Source: Bryobacterales bacterium (GTDB lineage: Bacteria; Acidobacteriota; Terriglobia; Bryobacterales; Bryobacteraceae). From it: a stretch of DNA of 64,000 bases. Position 1 is the first letter of the stretch; each line of letters begins with the position of its first letter. The notes below the pieces were generated by a model. That model saw only the letters and a list, made by a program, of their open reading frames with translations. It did no database searches and was not told where the DNA came from. The stretch covers positions 1 to 64,000 of the forward strand of contig PLRS01000050.1 in NCBI GenBank assembly GCA_003164035.1, written 5' to 3'. The translations under genes were made by a program, and so were the position numbers. Positions 34,454 to 42,587 of this stretch are shown piece after piece.

Positions 34454-34798
34454 ATGTCAACATGGAGAGCCCAAATGTACTGCACCAAATGCGGCCTCGA
34501 ATTGCGACAGGTCGACCACTTCTGTTCGCGCTGCGGCCATAGAACGGCCCTGGAGGCGCCGATCGGCGGACCGCAACCGTTGATGCTCGACAAAAGTAAC
34601 AAGAAGATTGCCGGTGTCTGCGCCGGATTTGCGAGGTATTGCGAAGTCGATGTCACTCTGGTAAGGGTGCTCTGGCTTGCGCTTGCGTTCAGCACGGGAG
34701 TCGGTTTCATAGCCTATCTCGTAGCGTGGATCGCCATGCCCAGCGACGCCGGAGTTCGGGCCCGCCCGGTGATAGCCCGAGAACCGCAGACAAGTTAG
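34454..34798 (+). CDS. Zinc-ribbon and PspC-domain membrane protein, 114 aa
   Basis: The N-terminus is a zinc ribbon with two CxxC pairs (YCTKCG and FCSRCG), followed by a PspC domain: LDKSNKKIAGVCAGFARYCE, then VDVTLVRVLWLALAFSTGVG and a membrane helix ending FIAYLVAWIAMP. PspC proteins sense or transmit envelope stress; here the regulatory partner is not visible. ATG 34454 has GGGAG upstream; ATG 34475 (starting MYCTKC, also with GGAG upstream) matches the more usual family start, so the true N-terminus may be seven residues shorter. Confidence 0.88.
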   Translation: MSTWRAQMYCTKCGLELRQVDHFCSRCGHRTALEAPIGGPQPLMLDKSNKKIAGVCAGFARYCEVDVTLVRVLWLALAFSTGVGFIAYLVAWIAMPSDAGVRARPVIAREPQTS

Positions 34799-34869
34799 CG
34801 GTTTAGGCCAGCCGTTTTCCCCAACGACGCGATCCTGCCCAAATGGTGGGGCGGAGCCCCCTGGTCTGA

Positions 34870-35054
34870 TGCCGCATGCTTTTCACTCCGGCTGCGGGGC
34901 AGCCAATTCTGGCTGCAGCCGGCTTTTGAGCCGGCATTCGCCTGGCAGGAGGACTCGCTACACCTCGAAAGAGCCGCCTAAAAAGGCGGCTGCGGGCAAA
35001 ATTGCCCGCCCCACTGTTTACGCAGGCGGGCATTGGTTAGAAAAGTGTGCGGCA
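34870..35054. repeat. MITE-like repeat, 185 bp, copy 2
   Basis: Outer ends tgccgcatgcttttca and gaaaagtgtgcggca form imperfect inverted repeats, and the interior closely matches 22677-22795 in the same orientation, including gccgcctaaaaaggcggc and gcgggcaaaattgcccgc. Two further small GC hairpins follow at 35101-35120 and 35134-35151. The gap from 34799 to 35198 otherwise lacks a gene. Confidence 0.85.
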
Positions 35055-35198
35055 TGACCCGCTCCTCACCTGAAGAATCAAGCCCTCGGCGCCTCGGACA
35101 AGCCGGCCAGGGGGCCGGCTGCGGACCAGGGAAGCGGACCAGGGGGTCCGCCCCACCATGGATGGTGGGAAGAAGCCGCCGGCTGCTGATAATCTGAG

Positions 35199-36311
35199 AT
35201 GGTGAGTGCGGGTTTGGCTAGGCCGGGCTTCTGGTTCAGCGCGCTTTTCGCGGCCGCTGGGCTGTGGGCGCAAAGCGGGGAGAACGTGCTCCTGGTGGTG
35301 AACCGCCGCGACGCCGGCTCGCGGGAGATCGGCAATTACTACCGGCCGCGCCGCTCGGTCCCGGTGAAGAACGTCTGTTACCTGGATACAACCTCGGACG
35401 AGGAGATCGAGTGGGGGACCTATGTGCGCGAGGTGGAGCAGCCGATTACGCGCTGCCTCGAACAGGGCGGGCTGAAGGAGAGCATCCTGTACATCGTGCT
35501 GACCAAAGGTGTGCCGTTGAAGGTGGATGGCAGCGGCGGCTCGATTCGCGCGGCCGAGCACGCCTCGGTGGATTCCGAGCTGACGGTGCTCTACGGCAAG
35601 CTGCACGGGGCCGAAGTGATCCGCGCGGGAGGGATCCCGAACCCGTACTTTATGAAGCGCGATATGCCGTTTCGCCATCCCGCGGTGCCGATCTACATGG
35701 TGACACGGCTGGCGGCGTTCTCGGTGACGGACGTCAAAGCGATGATCGACCGGGCGCTGGCGGCGAGCAACCGGGGCAAGTTCGTGATCGACCTGAACGG
35801 CCCCAATAATGGCGAGGGAAACAACTGGCTGCGCAACGCCGCCATGCTGCTGCCGCCGGACCGGGTGCTGCTGGATGAAACCGCCGGCCAGCCGCTGCAC
35901 GTGAAAGACGTCATCGCCTACGCCAGTTGGGGATCGAACGACGGGCGGATCGCGCGCCTGCTTGGCTACTCGTGGCTGCCGGGCGCGGTCGCCACCGAAT
36001 TTGTCTCGACCAACGCGCGCACCTTCCAGCGCCCGCCGGCCGGATGGCTGCCCACCACCTGGGAGGACCGGGCGCACTTTTTCGCCGGAACGCCCCAGGG
36101 CCTCAGTGCGGATTACCTGTTCGAAGGCGCCACCGCCGTTACCGGCAATACCTATGAGCCGTACCTGGTGGGCTGCGCGCGCCCCGATTACCTGCTGCCG
36201 GCCTATTACCAGGGGCGAAACCTGGCCGAGAGCTACTATATGTCGATCGCGTTGTTGAGCTGGCAGGGAGTGGTGCTGGGAGATCCGCTCTGCTCGCTCG
36301 GAAAACCATGA
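35199..36311 (+). CDS. TIGR03790 family protein
   Basis: A 370-residue exported protein of the TIGR03790 family, whose function is unknown. A signal peptide spans about residues 10-25. Family hallmarks are ENVLLVVNRRDAGSREIGNY, YRPRRSVPVKNVCYL, ILYIVLTKGVPLKV and the late YASWGSNDG and NTYEPYLVGCARPDYLLPAY. The general pattern (a central SWGSNDG strand and a final GDPL) resembles a caspase-like or hydrolase fold, but the sequence alone does not settle this. Its stop overlaps the heptose kinase start by ATGA, implying co-translation. Confidence 0.88.
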   Translation: MVSAGLARPGFWFSALFAAAGLWAQSGENVLLVVNRRDAGSREIGNYYRPRRSVPVKNVCYLDTTSDEEIEWGTYVREVEQPITRCLEQGGLKESILYIVLTKGVPLKVDGSGGSIRAAEHASVDSELTVLYGKLHGAEVIRAGGIPNPYFMKRDMPFRHPAVPIYMVTRLAAFSVTDVKAMIDRALAASNRGKFVIDLNGPNNGEGNNWLRNAAMLLPPDRVLLDETAGQPLHVKDVIAYASWGSNDGRIARLLGYSWLPGAVATEFVSTNARTFQRPPAGWLPTTWEDRAHFFAGTPQGLSADYLFEGATAVTGNTYEPYLVGCARPDYLLPAYYQGRNLAESYYMSIALLSWQGVVLGDPLCSLGKP

Positions 36312-37309
36312 GCATGGACAAGAAACGATGGGCCGAAATCGCGGCGCGATTCGCCGGCCTCCGCCTGCTGGTGGTGGGCGACCTGATGCTGGACGAGTTC
36401 ATCTGGGGGAAAGTGTCGCGAATCTCGCCGGAGGCTCCCGTGCCGGTGGTGGACGTGACTTCGGAATCCTACTATCCGGGAGGAGCGGCCAACGTGGCGC
36501 GCAACCTGCGCGAATTCACCAGCCACGTGGCCGTGCTGGGGGCGGCCGGCCAGGATGCGGCCGGCGCCAGGCTGGTCTCGCTGCTCGCCGAATCCGGCAT
36601 GGATACGGCCGGGGTGATGCGGCACCAGGGCTATTCCACTATCGTCAAGACGCGCATCATCGCCCGCCATCAGCAGGTAGTGCGGGTGGATCGCGATTGC
36701 CGCATCCCGACTGAAGGGCCGCGGCTGGAGCGCGCCATCGAGTTTGTGGATCGCGCCGCCGGCGAGGTGGATGGGATCGTGGTGTCGGATTACAACAAGG
36801 GTTTCGTGACCCAAGCCCTGGCGGATCGGGTTCTGGCGGCGGCACGGCGTCACGGCAAGGTTCTGACGGTCGACCCGCATCCGCGGACGGCTGTCGAATG
36901 GAAAGGCGCCACGGCGATAAAACCGAACCGGAGCGAGGCGTTCCACGCCGCCGGCCTGCCGCCGTCCGAGCCGGTCGAGCCGGCCGAGCGCGACCTGGCC
37001 TTGCTCGAAGCCGGTAATCGCCTGCTGGAACGCTGGCAGCCGCAAAACCTGGTGGTGACGCTGGGAGAACAGGGCATGATGCTGTTTCGCGCCGGCGAGC
37101 CGTGCTACCACGTGCCCGCGTGCGCGCAGGATGTATTCGACGTCTCCGGGGCCGGCGATACGGCGATTGCCCTGTTCACGCTGGGTTTGTGCGCCGGCGC
37201 CGACGCGCATGAAACGGCCGAGCTGGCCAACCTGGCGAGCGGAATCGTGGTAGGAAAGCTCGGTACGGCGACGGTGAACCGAGCAGAGCTGGAAGCAGCG
37301 CTGGGGTAG
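36308..37309 (+). CDS. rfaE1: D-glycero-beta-D-manno-heptose-7-phosphate kinase (RfaE1 domain)
   Basis: A 333-residue PfkB-type kinase equivalent to the N-terminal half of HldE. It shows LRLLVVGDLMLDEFIWGKVS, RISPEAPVPVVDV, YYPGGAANVARNL and the C-terminal FDVSGAGDTAIALFTLGLCA with the catalytic Asp. It phosphorylates heptose-7-phosphate at C1 for ADP-heptose and LPS core synthesis. The adenylyltransferase half is not fused and not in the window. It overlaps the TIGR03790 gene, an arrangement that says little about function. Confidence 0.93.
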   Translation: MSMDKKRWAEIAARFAGLRLLVVGDLMLDEFIWGKVSRISPEAPVPVVDVTSESYYPGGAANVARNLREFTSHVAVLGAAGQDAAGARLVSLLAESGMDTAGVMRHQGYSTIVKTRIIARHQQVVRVDRDCRIPTEGPRLERAIEFVDRAAGEVDGIVVSDYNKGFVTQALADRVLAAARRHGKVLTVDPHPRTAVEWKGATAIKPNRSEAFHAAGLPPSEPVEPAERDLALLEAGNRLLERWQPQNLVVTLGEQGMMLFRAGEPCYHVPACAQDVFDVSGAGDTAIALFTLGLCAGADAHETAELANLASGIVVGKLGTATVNRAELEAALG

Positions 37310-37318
37310 AGGGCTGGG

Positions 37319-37413
37319 GCTTGCGGCACTGCGTGGTGTTCGTGCCGGTCCGATACGGCAGCGATCCAGACGTTGACGTCGGGAAGGCAGACGGCGTCAG
37401 CCGAGGATGTCAT
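37319..37413 (-). pseudogene. VapC-type PIN toxin, 5' fragment
   Basis: The ATG at 37413-37411 overlaps the stop of the ribbon-helix-helix antitoxin, and the frame reads VCLPDVNVWIAAVSDRHEHH, the first PIN strand and following helix with the first catalytic Asp. Similarity ends after about 32 residues, ten bases before the heptose kinase stop codon on the opposite strand; further reading runs antisense to that gene. The toxin has lost all downstream catalytic residues. Confidence 0.8.
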
Positions 37414-37630
37414 CTATCTGAGCGTTCGTTAGCGAATGCAACGACCCTGGGCGGCTCGACCGGATGAGCGGCAATGACACACGCCCCTTGACCTCAGCGG
37501 GCGTTGGTCCGTGTTCGATCTCCTTGTTGATTGCCTCGAGGATTACAGCTTGTATGCTCAAGCTCCGCTGCTCGGCACGGGCCTGCAGGATTTGGAATAC
37601 CGGCTCGGGTAGCTTGATCGTTGCCCTCAT
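37397..37630 (-). CDS. Ribbon-helix-helix antitoxin (VapB-like)
   Basis: A 77-residue protein from ATG 37630-37628. It begins MRATIKLPEPVFQILQARAE, a beta strand plus helix of the CopG/Arc class, continues QRSLSIQAVILEAINKEIEH and ends in a Leu/Arg/Ser-rich toxin-binding tail (SLHSLTNAQIDDILG). The antitoxin looks intact while its PIN partner is truncated, so it is now probably an orphan. A 163-bp palindromic element lies 40 bases upstream of its start, on the side where its promoter should be. Confidence 0.85.
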   Translation of the reverse strand: MRATIKLPEPVFQILQARAEQRSLSIQAVILEAINKEIEHGPTPAEVKGRVSLPLIRSSRPGSLHSLTNAQIDDILG

Positions 37631-37670
37631 GTCCAATAGTGTCGCATGGCCGATCTGGCTTCGGGGACTG

Positions 37671-37833
37671 GGGTGCTTAACCGATTTGGGGGAGTTAGTT
37701 CCCGGCAACCGCTCCCTGACGGTCGCGGCTCGGTAAGTGACTGCAAACACGCCGTGTCCGTAACCGAGCCGCGACCGTGAGGGAGCGGTTGCCGCGCCTG
37801 AACTGCGAAATCCCTAGATCGGTTAGGCACCCC
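37671..37833. repeat. GCAACCGC hairpin repeat, copy 3, with outer inverted ends
   Basis: A complete composite element. Outer ends gggtgcttaaccgat (37671) and atcggttaggcaccc (to 37833) are inverted with one mismatch. The inner hairpin arms (37703-37734 and 37763-37794) carry the ctccctgacggtcgcggctc core with a G-G mismatch. The asymmetric loop (taagtgactgcaaacacgcc) is shared with 63543. The remaining sequence to 38056 shows no gene. Confidence 0.9.
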
Positions 37834-38056
37834 GGGGACTGGCGCGGCGGATCGTCACCGACTCCTCCATAGCTCCTATTCGATTCGGGTCCCGAGGGCG
37901 CCATCTCTTGGTTAGAACAGTCAGAGTGCGAAACGACACGCTGGCGGCGCGGGAGCTTGTCACACCTCACACGTTTCCGCGGCCGCGAAGCCCCGACCGG
38001 CCGGGAGTTATCCGTTATCCTGAAAGCGGAGTAAGCTCAAATAGGGATTTTGAATC

Positions 38057-39490
38057 ATGCCTCAGCAGCCAACCGCGGGCGCGCAATTCAAGACCTGGCT
38101 GTTAATCCACTCGGGTCCGCTGGCAGGGACGCGCATTCCGATTTCCGAGGGCACTACGCGGGTGGGCCGCGGACCGGAAAACGACGTGGTCATCAGTGGC
38201 GCCGATACCGCGATGGTGTCGCTGAACCACCTGGAGATCCATAAAGACGGCGCGTCGTTTCGTCTGCGCGATATGGGTAGCACCAACGGAACCCTGCTGA
38301 ACGGCGAGCTCGTCGAAGAAGCCGAAGTCGCTCTACCGGCGACCCTCCAACTCGGCAACCTGGGACCGGAGCTGGCGCTGGTGCTGGAGGAGGCGCCGGT
38401 GTCGGAGCTGGACCGCACCATCGAGATCCTGGCCGATGCCGTGCCGCGGTCACGACCGCCGTCCACGGCTGCCACCGCGCATCAGGGGTTGTTCGCGGCC
38501 GTCACTCGCGCGCGCCGGTTGCGGAGACACGGAATCGGCGGCGAGACCCTCACCATCATGCGGGACGTCATCGATAAGGCGCTCGATCGCAATCATCGGC
38601 GGCTGCGCGTCGTCAGCTATGTTCTGACAGCAGCGCTGGTTACAGTGACCGGACTCGGCATCTGGAGGATTACCGCGCTCAACCGGCAGAAGCACGAGAT
38701 CGACAGTCACATCCAACAGTTGGAAGCGGACTTGCAAAAAGCCGACAGCGGCGCCGACGTCGACAACTTATTGTCCCGGCTGGACAATTACCAGAATCTC
38801 GGCGAGGCACTGCAGCAGAGCCTGCTCTACCGGATCGGACCGCACGAGGAGGGCGCCTTCGTCACCCGGGAGATGCGGGCCGTTATGACGGATCTCGGGG
38901 CCGAGGTCTATAGCATTCCGCCGGAGTTCATGGACCGGGTGAAACACTATATCGCCGACGACGAGGGGCCGAATCGCGCCCTCATCGAACGGGCTTTCCG
39001 GGACGGTGGCGCGCAACTCCAGACCATGCGCCGCATCCTGACGGAAGAAAACCTGCCGCCAGATCTGGCATATGTTCCGATCGTCGAATCGGCGCTCGAA
39101 AAGCGGCAGACCAGTGCGGCGGGCGCGGCAGGGCCGTGGCAGATGACCGTCGTCACCGCCCGCGCCTATGGGCTGCGCGTGGATAGCCAAGCGGATGAAC
39201 GCGAAGACCGGGTCAAATCGACGGTTGCCGCCGCGAAATATCTGCGTGACCTGATCTTGGATTTCGGCACCGGAAGCTCGGTCATGCTGGCGCTAGCGGC
39301 CTACAACAGCGGCGCGGCCGCGGTGAAACAGGCCGTTGTGCGCAACGTAAGCGACCCCATCAAACAGCGCAATTTCTGGTATCTGTATCGGAGGAAGGCG
39401 CTCCCGCTGGAGACCCGGGAATACGTGCCGAAAGTATTCGCCGCCATCCTGATCGGACGGGCGCCCGAGCAGTTCGGATTCTCCCAGTAG
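38057..39490 (+). CDS. FHA-transmembrane-lytic transglycosylase fusion
   Basis: A 477-residue protein. Residues about 12-112 form an FHA domain (RVGRGPENDVVIS with Arg36, NHLEIHKDG, DMGSTNGTLLNGE), the phosphothreonine-peptide reader, although the usual SxxH Ser is replaced by Leu-Asn before His58. A membrane helix spans about 184-204, a short coiled coil 206-245, and an SLT-type transglycosylase domain 285-470 with the catalytic Glu344 (YVPIVESALEKR), AAGAAGPWQMT and LALAAYNSGAAAVKQAV. The FHA part should be cytosolic and the transglycosylase periplasmic, linking phosphorylation to peptidoglycan cleavage. No Ser/Thr kinase is adjacent. Confidence 0.9.
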   Translation: MPQQPTAGAQFKTWLLIHSGPLAGTRIPISEGTTRVGRGPENDVVISGADTAMVSLNHLEIHKDGASFRLRDMGSTNGTLLNGELVEEAEVALPATLQLGNLGPELALVLEEAPVSELDRTIEILADAVPRSRPPSTAATAHQGLFAAVTRARRLRRHGIGGETLTIMRDVIDKALDRNHRRLRVVSYVLTAALVTVTGLGIWRITALNRQKHEIDSHIQQLEADLQKADSGADVDNLLSRLDNYQNLGEALQQSLLYRIGPHEEGAFVTREMRAVMTDLGAEVYSIPPEFMDRVKHYIADDEGPNRALIERAFRDGGAQLQTMRRILTEENLPPDLAYVPIVESALEKRQTSAAGAAGPWQMTVVTARAYGLRVDSQADEREDRVKSTVAAAKYLRDLILDFGTGSSVMLALAAYNSGAAAVKQAVVRNVSDPIKQRNFWYLYRRKALPLETREYVPKVFAAILIGRAPEQFGFSQ

Positions 39491-39691
39491 CGGTTCTGCT
39501 TCGGCATCGGCACGTCGTTTTCGGGAAACGCGGAAACGTGTAAGTCGCATTCAGAATAGCCGGGCGGCGCGTCACTCGTCCTGAGAGCGCCGATTCGGCG
39601 TGCCGCGCTAGAACTCAGTGAGTCGGCTATCGTCGTACCATGTTCCTAGCGACGATTTGGTTATGAAGCGATGGAGTTGAGAGGAGCGACG

Positions 39692-40603
39692 ATGCGTGTC
39701 TTTGTGGCGGGGGCGAGCGGAGCGATCGGCGAACCGTTGATTGTGGAGCTGTTGGAGCGGGGACACTCCGTGGTGGGGATGACAACCAGCGAGGCGCGGG
39801 CGAAGTATCTGGAGGGCCAGGGTGCCGAGGCGGCGATCGTGAACGCGTTCGATGCGCCGGCGGTGGAGGCTGCGCTGCGGCGGTCGAAGGCGGAGGTGGT
39901 AATCGACGAATTGACGTCGCTGCCGAAGTCGCCGAGTGACATGCCGAAATACGCCGCGGGCGACAGAAAGCTAAGGATCGAGGGTGGAGGGAATCTGTTT
40001 CGCGCGGCGCTTGCGAGCGGTGTGCGGCGGTATCTACAGCAATCGAGCGGATTCTTCTTGAAGGCAGTGGCAGGGACACTGGCGGACGAGTCGTCCCCGT
40101 TGGATGTAAATGCGAGCCCGAGTGTGGCGGCAAGTGCGCGGACGTATACGGAACTGGAGGCGCGGCTGTTCAGTTCCAATGCAATTGAGGGTGTGGCATT
40201 GCGATACGGATTCTTCTATGGGCCGAAGACGTGGTATTACCCCGGCGAGGCGTCCGCGGACATGGTAATGCGGCAGCAGAATGCGGTGGTGGGCGAGGGC
40301 CAAGGCGTGTCGTCGTTTGTGCATATCCAGGATGCGGCGATCGCAACGGTGGCGCTGCTGGCGGCGCAGCCGGGAGTGTACAACCTGGTGGATGACGACC
40401 CTTCGCCGCAGACCGTGTGGCTGCCGGCGTTTGCTAAGTTTGTGGGTGCTCCAGCGCCCCCGCACATGAGCGAGGCGGAAGTGACGGCAATTGCAGGGGA
40501 AGACGCTGTGTACTACGCGACGAAGCTGAGTGGGGCCTCGAATGCGAAGGCGAAGCGGATTCTCGGGTGGAAACCGCGGCGATTGGAGTGGCTGGAGGGG
40601 TAG
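39692..40603 (+). CDS. NAD(P)-dependent epimerase/reductase (extended SDR fold)
   Basis: A 303-residue Rossmann protein; the start at ATG 39692 is preceded by GAGGAG and begins MRVFVAGASGAIGEPLIVEL, the dinucleotide-binding motif. The active-site Tyr is likely in ARTYTELEARL rather than YxxxK, an atypical layout; LRYGFFYGP and FVHIQDAAIATVALL follow, as in nucleotide-sugar epimerases. The substrate is not predictable. The MFS gene follows 40 bases later on the same strand. Confidence 0.85.
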   Translation: MRVFVAGASGAIGEPLIVELLERGHSVVGMTTSEARAKYLEGQGAEAAIVNAFDAPAVEAALRRSKAEVVIDELTSLPKSPSDMPKYAAGDRKLRIEGGGNLFRAALASGVRRYLQQSSGFFLKAVAGTLADESSPLDVNASPSVAASARTYTELEARLFSSNAIEGVALRYGFFYGPKTWYYPGEASADMVMRQQNAVVGEGQGVSSFVHIQDAAIATVALLAAQPGVYNLVDDDPSPQTVWLPAFAKFVGAPAPPHMSEAEVTAIAGEDAVYYATKLSGASNAKAKRILGWKPRRLEWLEG

Positions 40604-40643
40604 GCCGTGGCGGCTGGCCCGAATTCGCAATAATAAGAGCTAC

Positions 40644-41948
40644 ATGGGCAACGGCGCGCCAGTTGGGCTGCCGCACCCGCTGGCAGCGGCGCGGAAGCAA
40701 TCGAGAACACGGACGGCATCGGTGGTATTCGCCGGGTTCTGCGCGTTTGTGACGCTCTATGCGCCGCAGCCGCTGCTGCCGCTGCTGGCGCGGGAGTTCG
40801 GCTCGTCGGCGGCGGCGGTAAGCTTGATCGTCACGGCGTCGACCCTGGCGGTAGCACTGGCGGCGCCGTTCGCGGGCGCGGCCGCCGACCGGTTCGGGCG
40901 AAAGCCGGTGATCGTGTGGTCGGCGTGCCTGCTGGTGCTGCCGATTTTGCTGGCCGGCACGGCGGGAAGTCTGCGCCAGCTCCTGTTCTGGCGTTTCTGG
41001 CAGGGCGTATTCACGCCGGGCATCTTCGCCGTGACCATCGCCTATATCAACGAGGAGTGGAAGGAGGGGGTGGGCGCGGCCATGTCGGCATACGTGGCCG
41101 GAACCGTGATCGGCGGATTTAGCGGCCGGATGGTGGCGGCCCTGGTGGCGGCGCACTTTCCGTGGCAATGGGCTTTCGTGGTGCTGGCCATTTTGGATGC
41201 GGCCTGCGCGCTGGTGATGGCGCGGTGGATGCCGCCCGACAGCCGCCGAAACACGCGGCCGGCCTCGGCGCGGGAAGTGGCGCAGGCGACCATCCGCGGG
41301 ATGGCGGCGCACCTGGCCAATCCCCGGCTGCTGGCGACCTATGCGGTGGGATTCGGGGTATTGTTTACCCTGATTGCCACCTTCACCTATGTCAATTTCT
41401 ACCTGGCGGCGCCTCCGTTCGGGCTCGGAACCACGGCGTTGGGCCTGCTGTTCACGGTGTACCTGGTGGGCGCCGCGATCACCCCGGTGGGTGGGCGGGC
41501 GATCGACAGGCTGGGCCATCGCTGGACCCTGCTGGCGGCGTTCGGCGGGGGGATGATCGGTATGGCGCTGACGCTGATCCATCGCCTGCCGGCGGTGCTG
41601 GCGGGACTGGCGCTATGCTGCTCCGGGGTCTTCATCGCCCATTCGGCGGCTTCGAGCTACGTGGGCACGGTGGCGCGGGAAGCGCGCGCGGCGGCGGTGG
41701 GGCTCTACGCCATGTTCTACTACGCGGGCGGAAGCCTGGGCGCGGCGTTGCCCGGCTATTTCTGGGCTCGCGGCGGCTGGCTCGGGTGCGTGCTGAACGT
41801 GGTCGCGATACAGGCAGCTACCATTGCCCTGGCCCTGGGCTTCTGGGAGGCGCAGCCGCGGCTTGTTGAGCCGGGAAATTCGGCCGGTGAGCCCGATCGG
41901 CGGATGAAACGCAGGGCCGGGTTTCGCGTTTTTTTGCACAAAGGCTAA
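40644..41948 (+). CDS. MFS transporter (drug/metabolite efflux, YnfM-like)
   Basis: A 434-residue twelve-helix transporter starting at ATG 40644. Family features are LYAPQPLLPLLAREFG, the loop AGAAADRFGRKPVIVWSACL (DRxGRK motif A) in the second-to-third helix, and YVGTVAREARAAAVGLYAMF. This pattern fits MFS exporters such as YnfM or arabinose/chloramphenicol-type efflux proteins rather than ACS sugar-acid importers. The downstream secreted-protein gene follows by 21 bases. Confidence 0.88.
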   Translation: MGNGAPVGLPHPLAAARKQSRTRTASVVFAGFCAFVTLYAPQPLLPLLAREFGSSAAAVSLIVTASTLAVALAAPFAGAAADRFGRKPVIVWSACLLVLPILLAGTAGSLRQLLFWRFWQGVFTPGIFAVTIAYINEEWKEGVGAAMSAYVAGTVIGGFSGRMVAALVAAHFPWQWAFVVLAILDAACALVMARWMPPDSRRNTRPASAREVAQATIRGMAAHLANPRLLATYAVGFGVLFTLIATFTYVNFYLAAPPFGLGTTALGLLFTVYLVGAAITPVGGRAIDRLGHRWTLLAAFGGGMIGMALTLIHRLPAVLAGLALCCSGVFIAHSAASSYVGTVAREARAAAVGLYAMFYYAGGSLGAALPGYFWARGGWLGCVLNVVAIQAATIALALGFWEAQPRLVEPGNSAGEPDRRMKRRAGFRVFLHKG

Positions 41949-41969
41949 CGGCGTGCCACAAAACCGCCG

Positions 41970-42569
41970 ATGGATCTTCTTGGCCGGGGATACGTTTTCG
42001 GAGTCATCCTGTGGGTCGGTTGCGCGGGGCCCGGTTGCGCCCAGCCGGCGGCGGTAACGCCGGAGGAATTGCGTCCGCGCCTGCATCGGTTGTTGCTCAG
42101 CATCGTAGGACCGGTGCCGCTCGCCGCCGAAGCGCTGTCGGCGGGCATCGGCCAATCCCTGAACAGCCCGCGCGAATGGGGCCAGGGGGCTTCCGGCTTC
42201 GCCGACCGGTTCGGCAACGATCTGGGATATAACGCCGTCCGCCAGAGCCTGACTTTCGGCCTGGCGACGGGATTGCATGAAGACACGCGATATGTTCGTT
42301 CCAACAAACACGGACTGATGCCCCGGGCGGCGCACGCAGTGGCATCGGTGTTCAATACGCGCAACGAGGAGGGCGACAACGTATTTTACGCGGCCAATTT
42401 TTTCGGGATCGTCGGGGCCAGCGCAATTTCCCAATCGTGGGCGCCGCCCAGTTGGCGCGACCCAGCCACAGTGAGCCGAAAAATCACTTTCAGCCTGCTG
42501 GGGTCGATGGGATTGAATCTGGCGCGGGAGTTCCTGCCGGACGTCCTTGGGCACCGGCGCCAGCCATAG
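41970..42569 (+). CDS. Secreted Acidobacteriota-type protein, unknown function
   Basis: A 199-residue protein with signal peptide (MDLLGRGYVFGVILWVGCAG) followed by helices and the conserved-looking segments NSPREWGQGASGFADRFGND, LGYNAVRQSLTFGLATGLHE and DTRYVRSNKHGLMPRAAHAV. I recognise this as a type of protein often seen in Acidobacteriota near surface and transporter genes. It may be a small barrel or periplasmic helical protein. No function is known to me. Confidence 0.72.
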   Translation: MDLLGRGYVFGVILWVGCAGPGCAQPAAVTPEELRPRLHRLLLSIVGPVPLAAEALSAGIGQSLNSPREWGQGASGFADRFGNDLGYNAVRQSLTFGLATGLHEDTRYVRSNKHGLMPRAAHAVASVFNTRNEEGDNVFYAANFFGIVGASAISQSWAPPSWRDPATVSRKITFSLLGSMGLNLAREFLPDVLGHRRQP

Positions 42570-42587
42570 GCACCGGCCGCGGCTGGG

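Noticed and set aside
37695-37970. Reading frames that run through the GCAACCGC hairpin and encode segments such as RSLTVAARLRT
   Set aside because: These arise from translating the repeat itself and recur wherever it is inserted; they are not genes.
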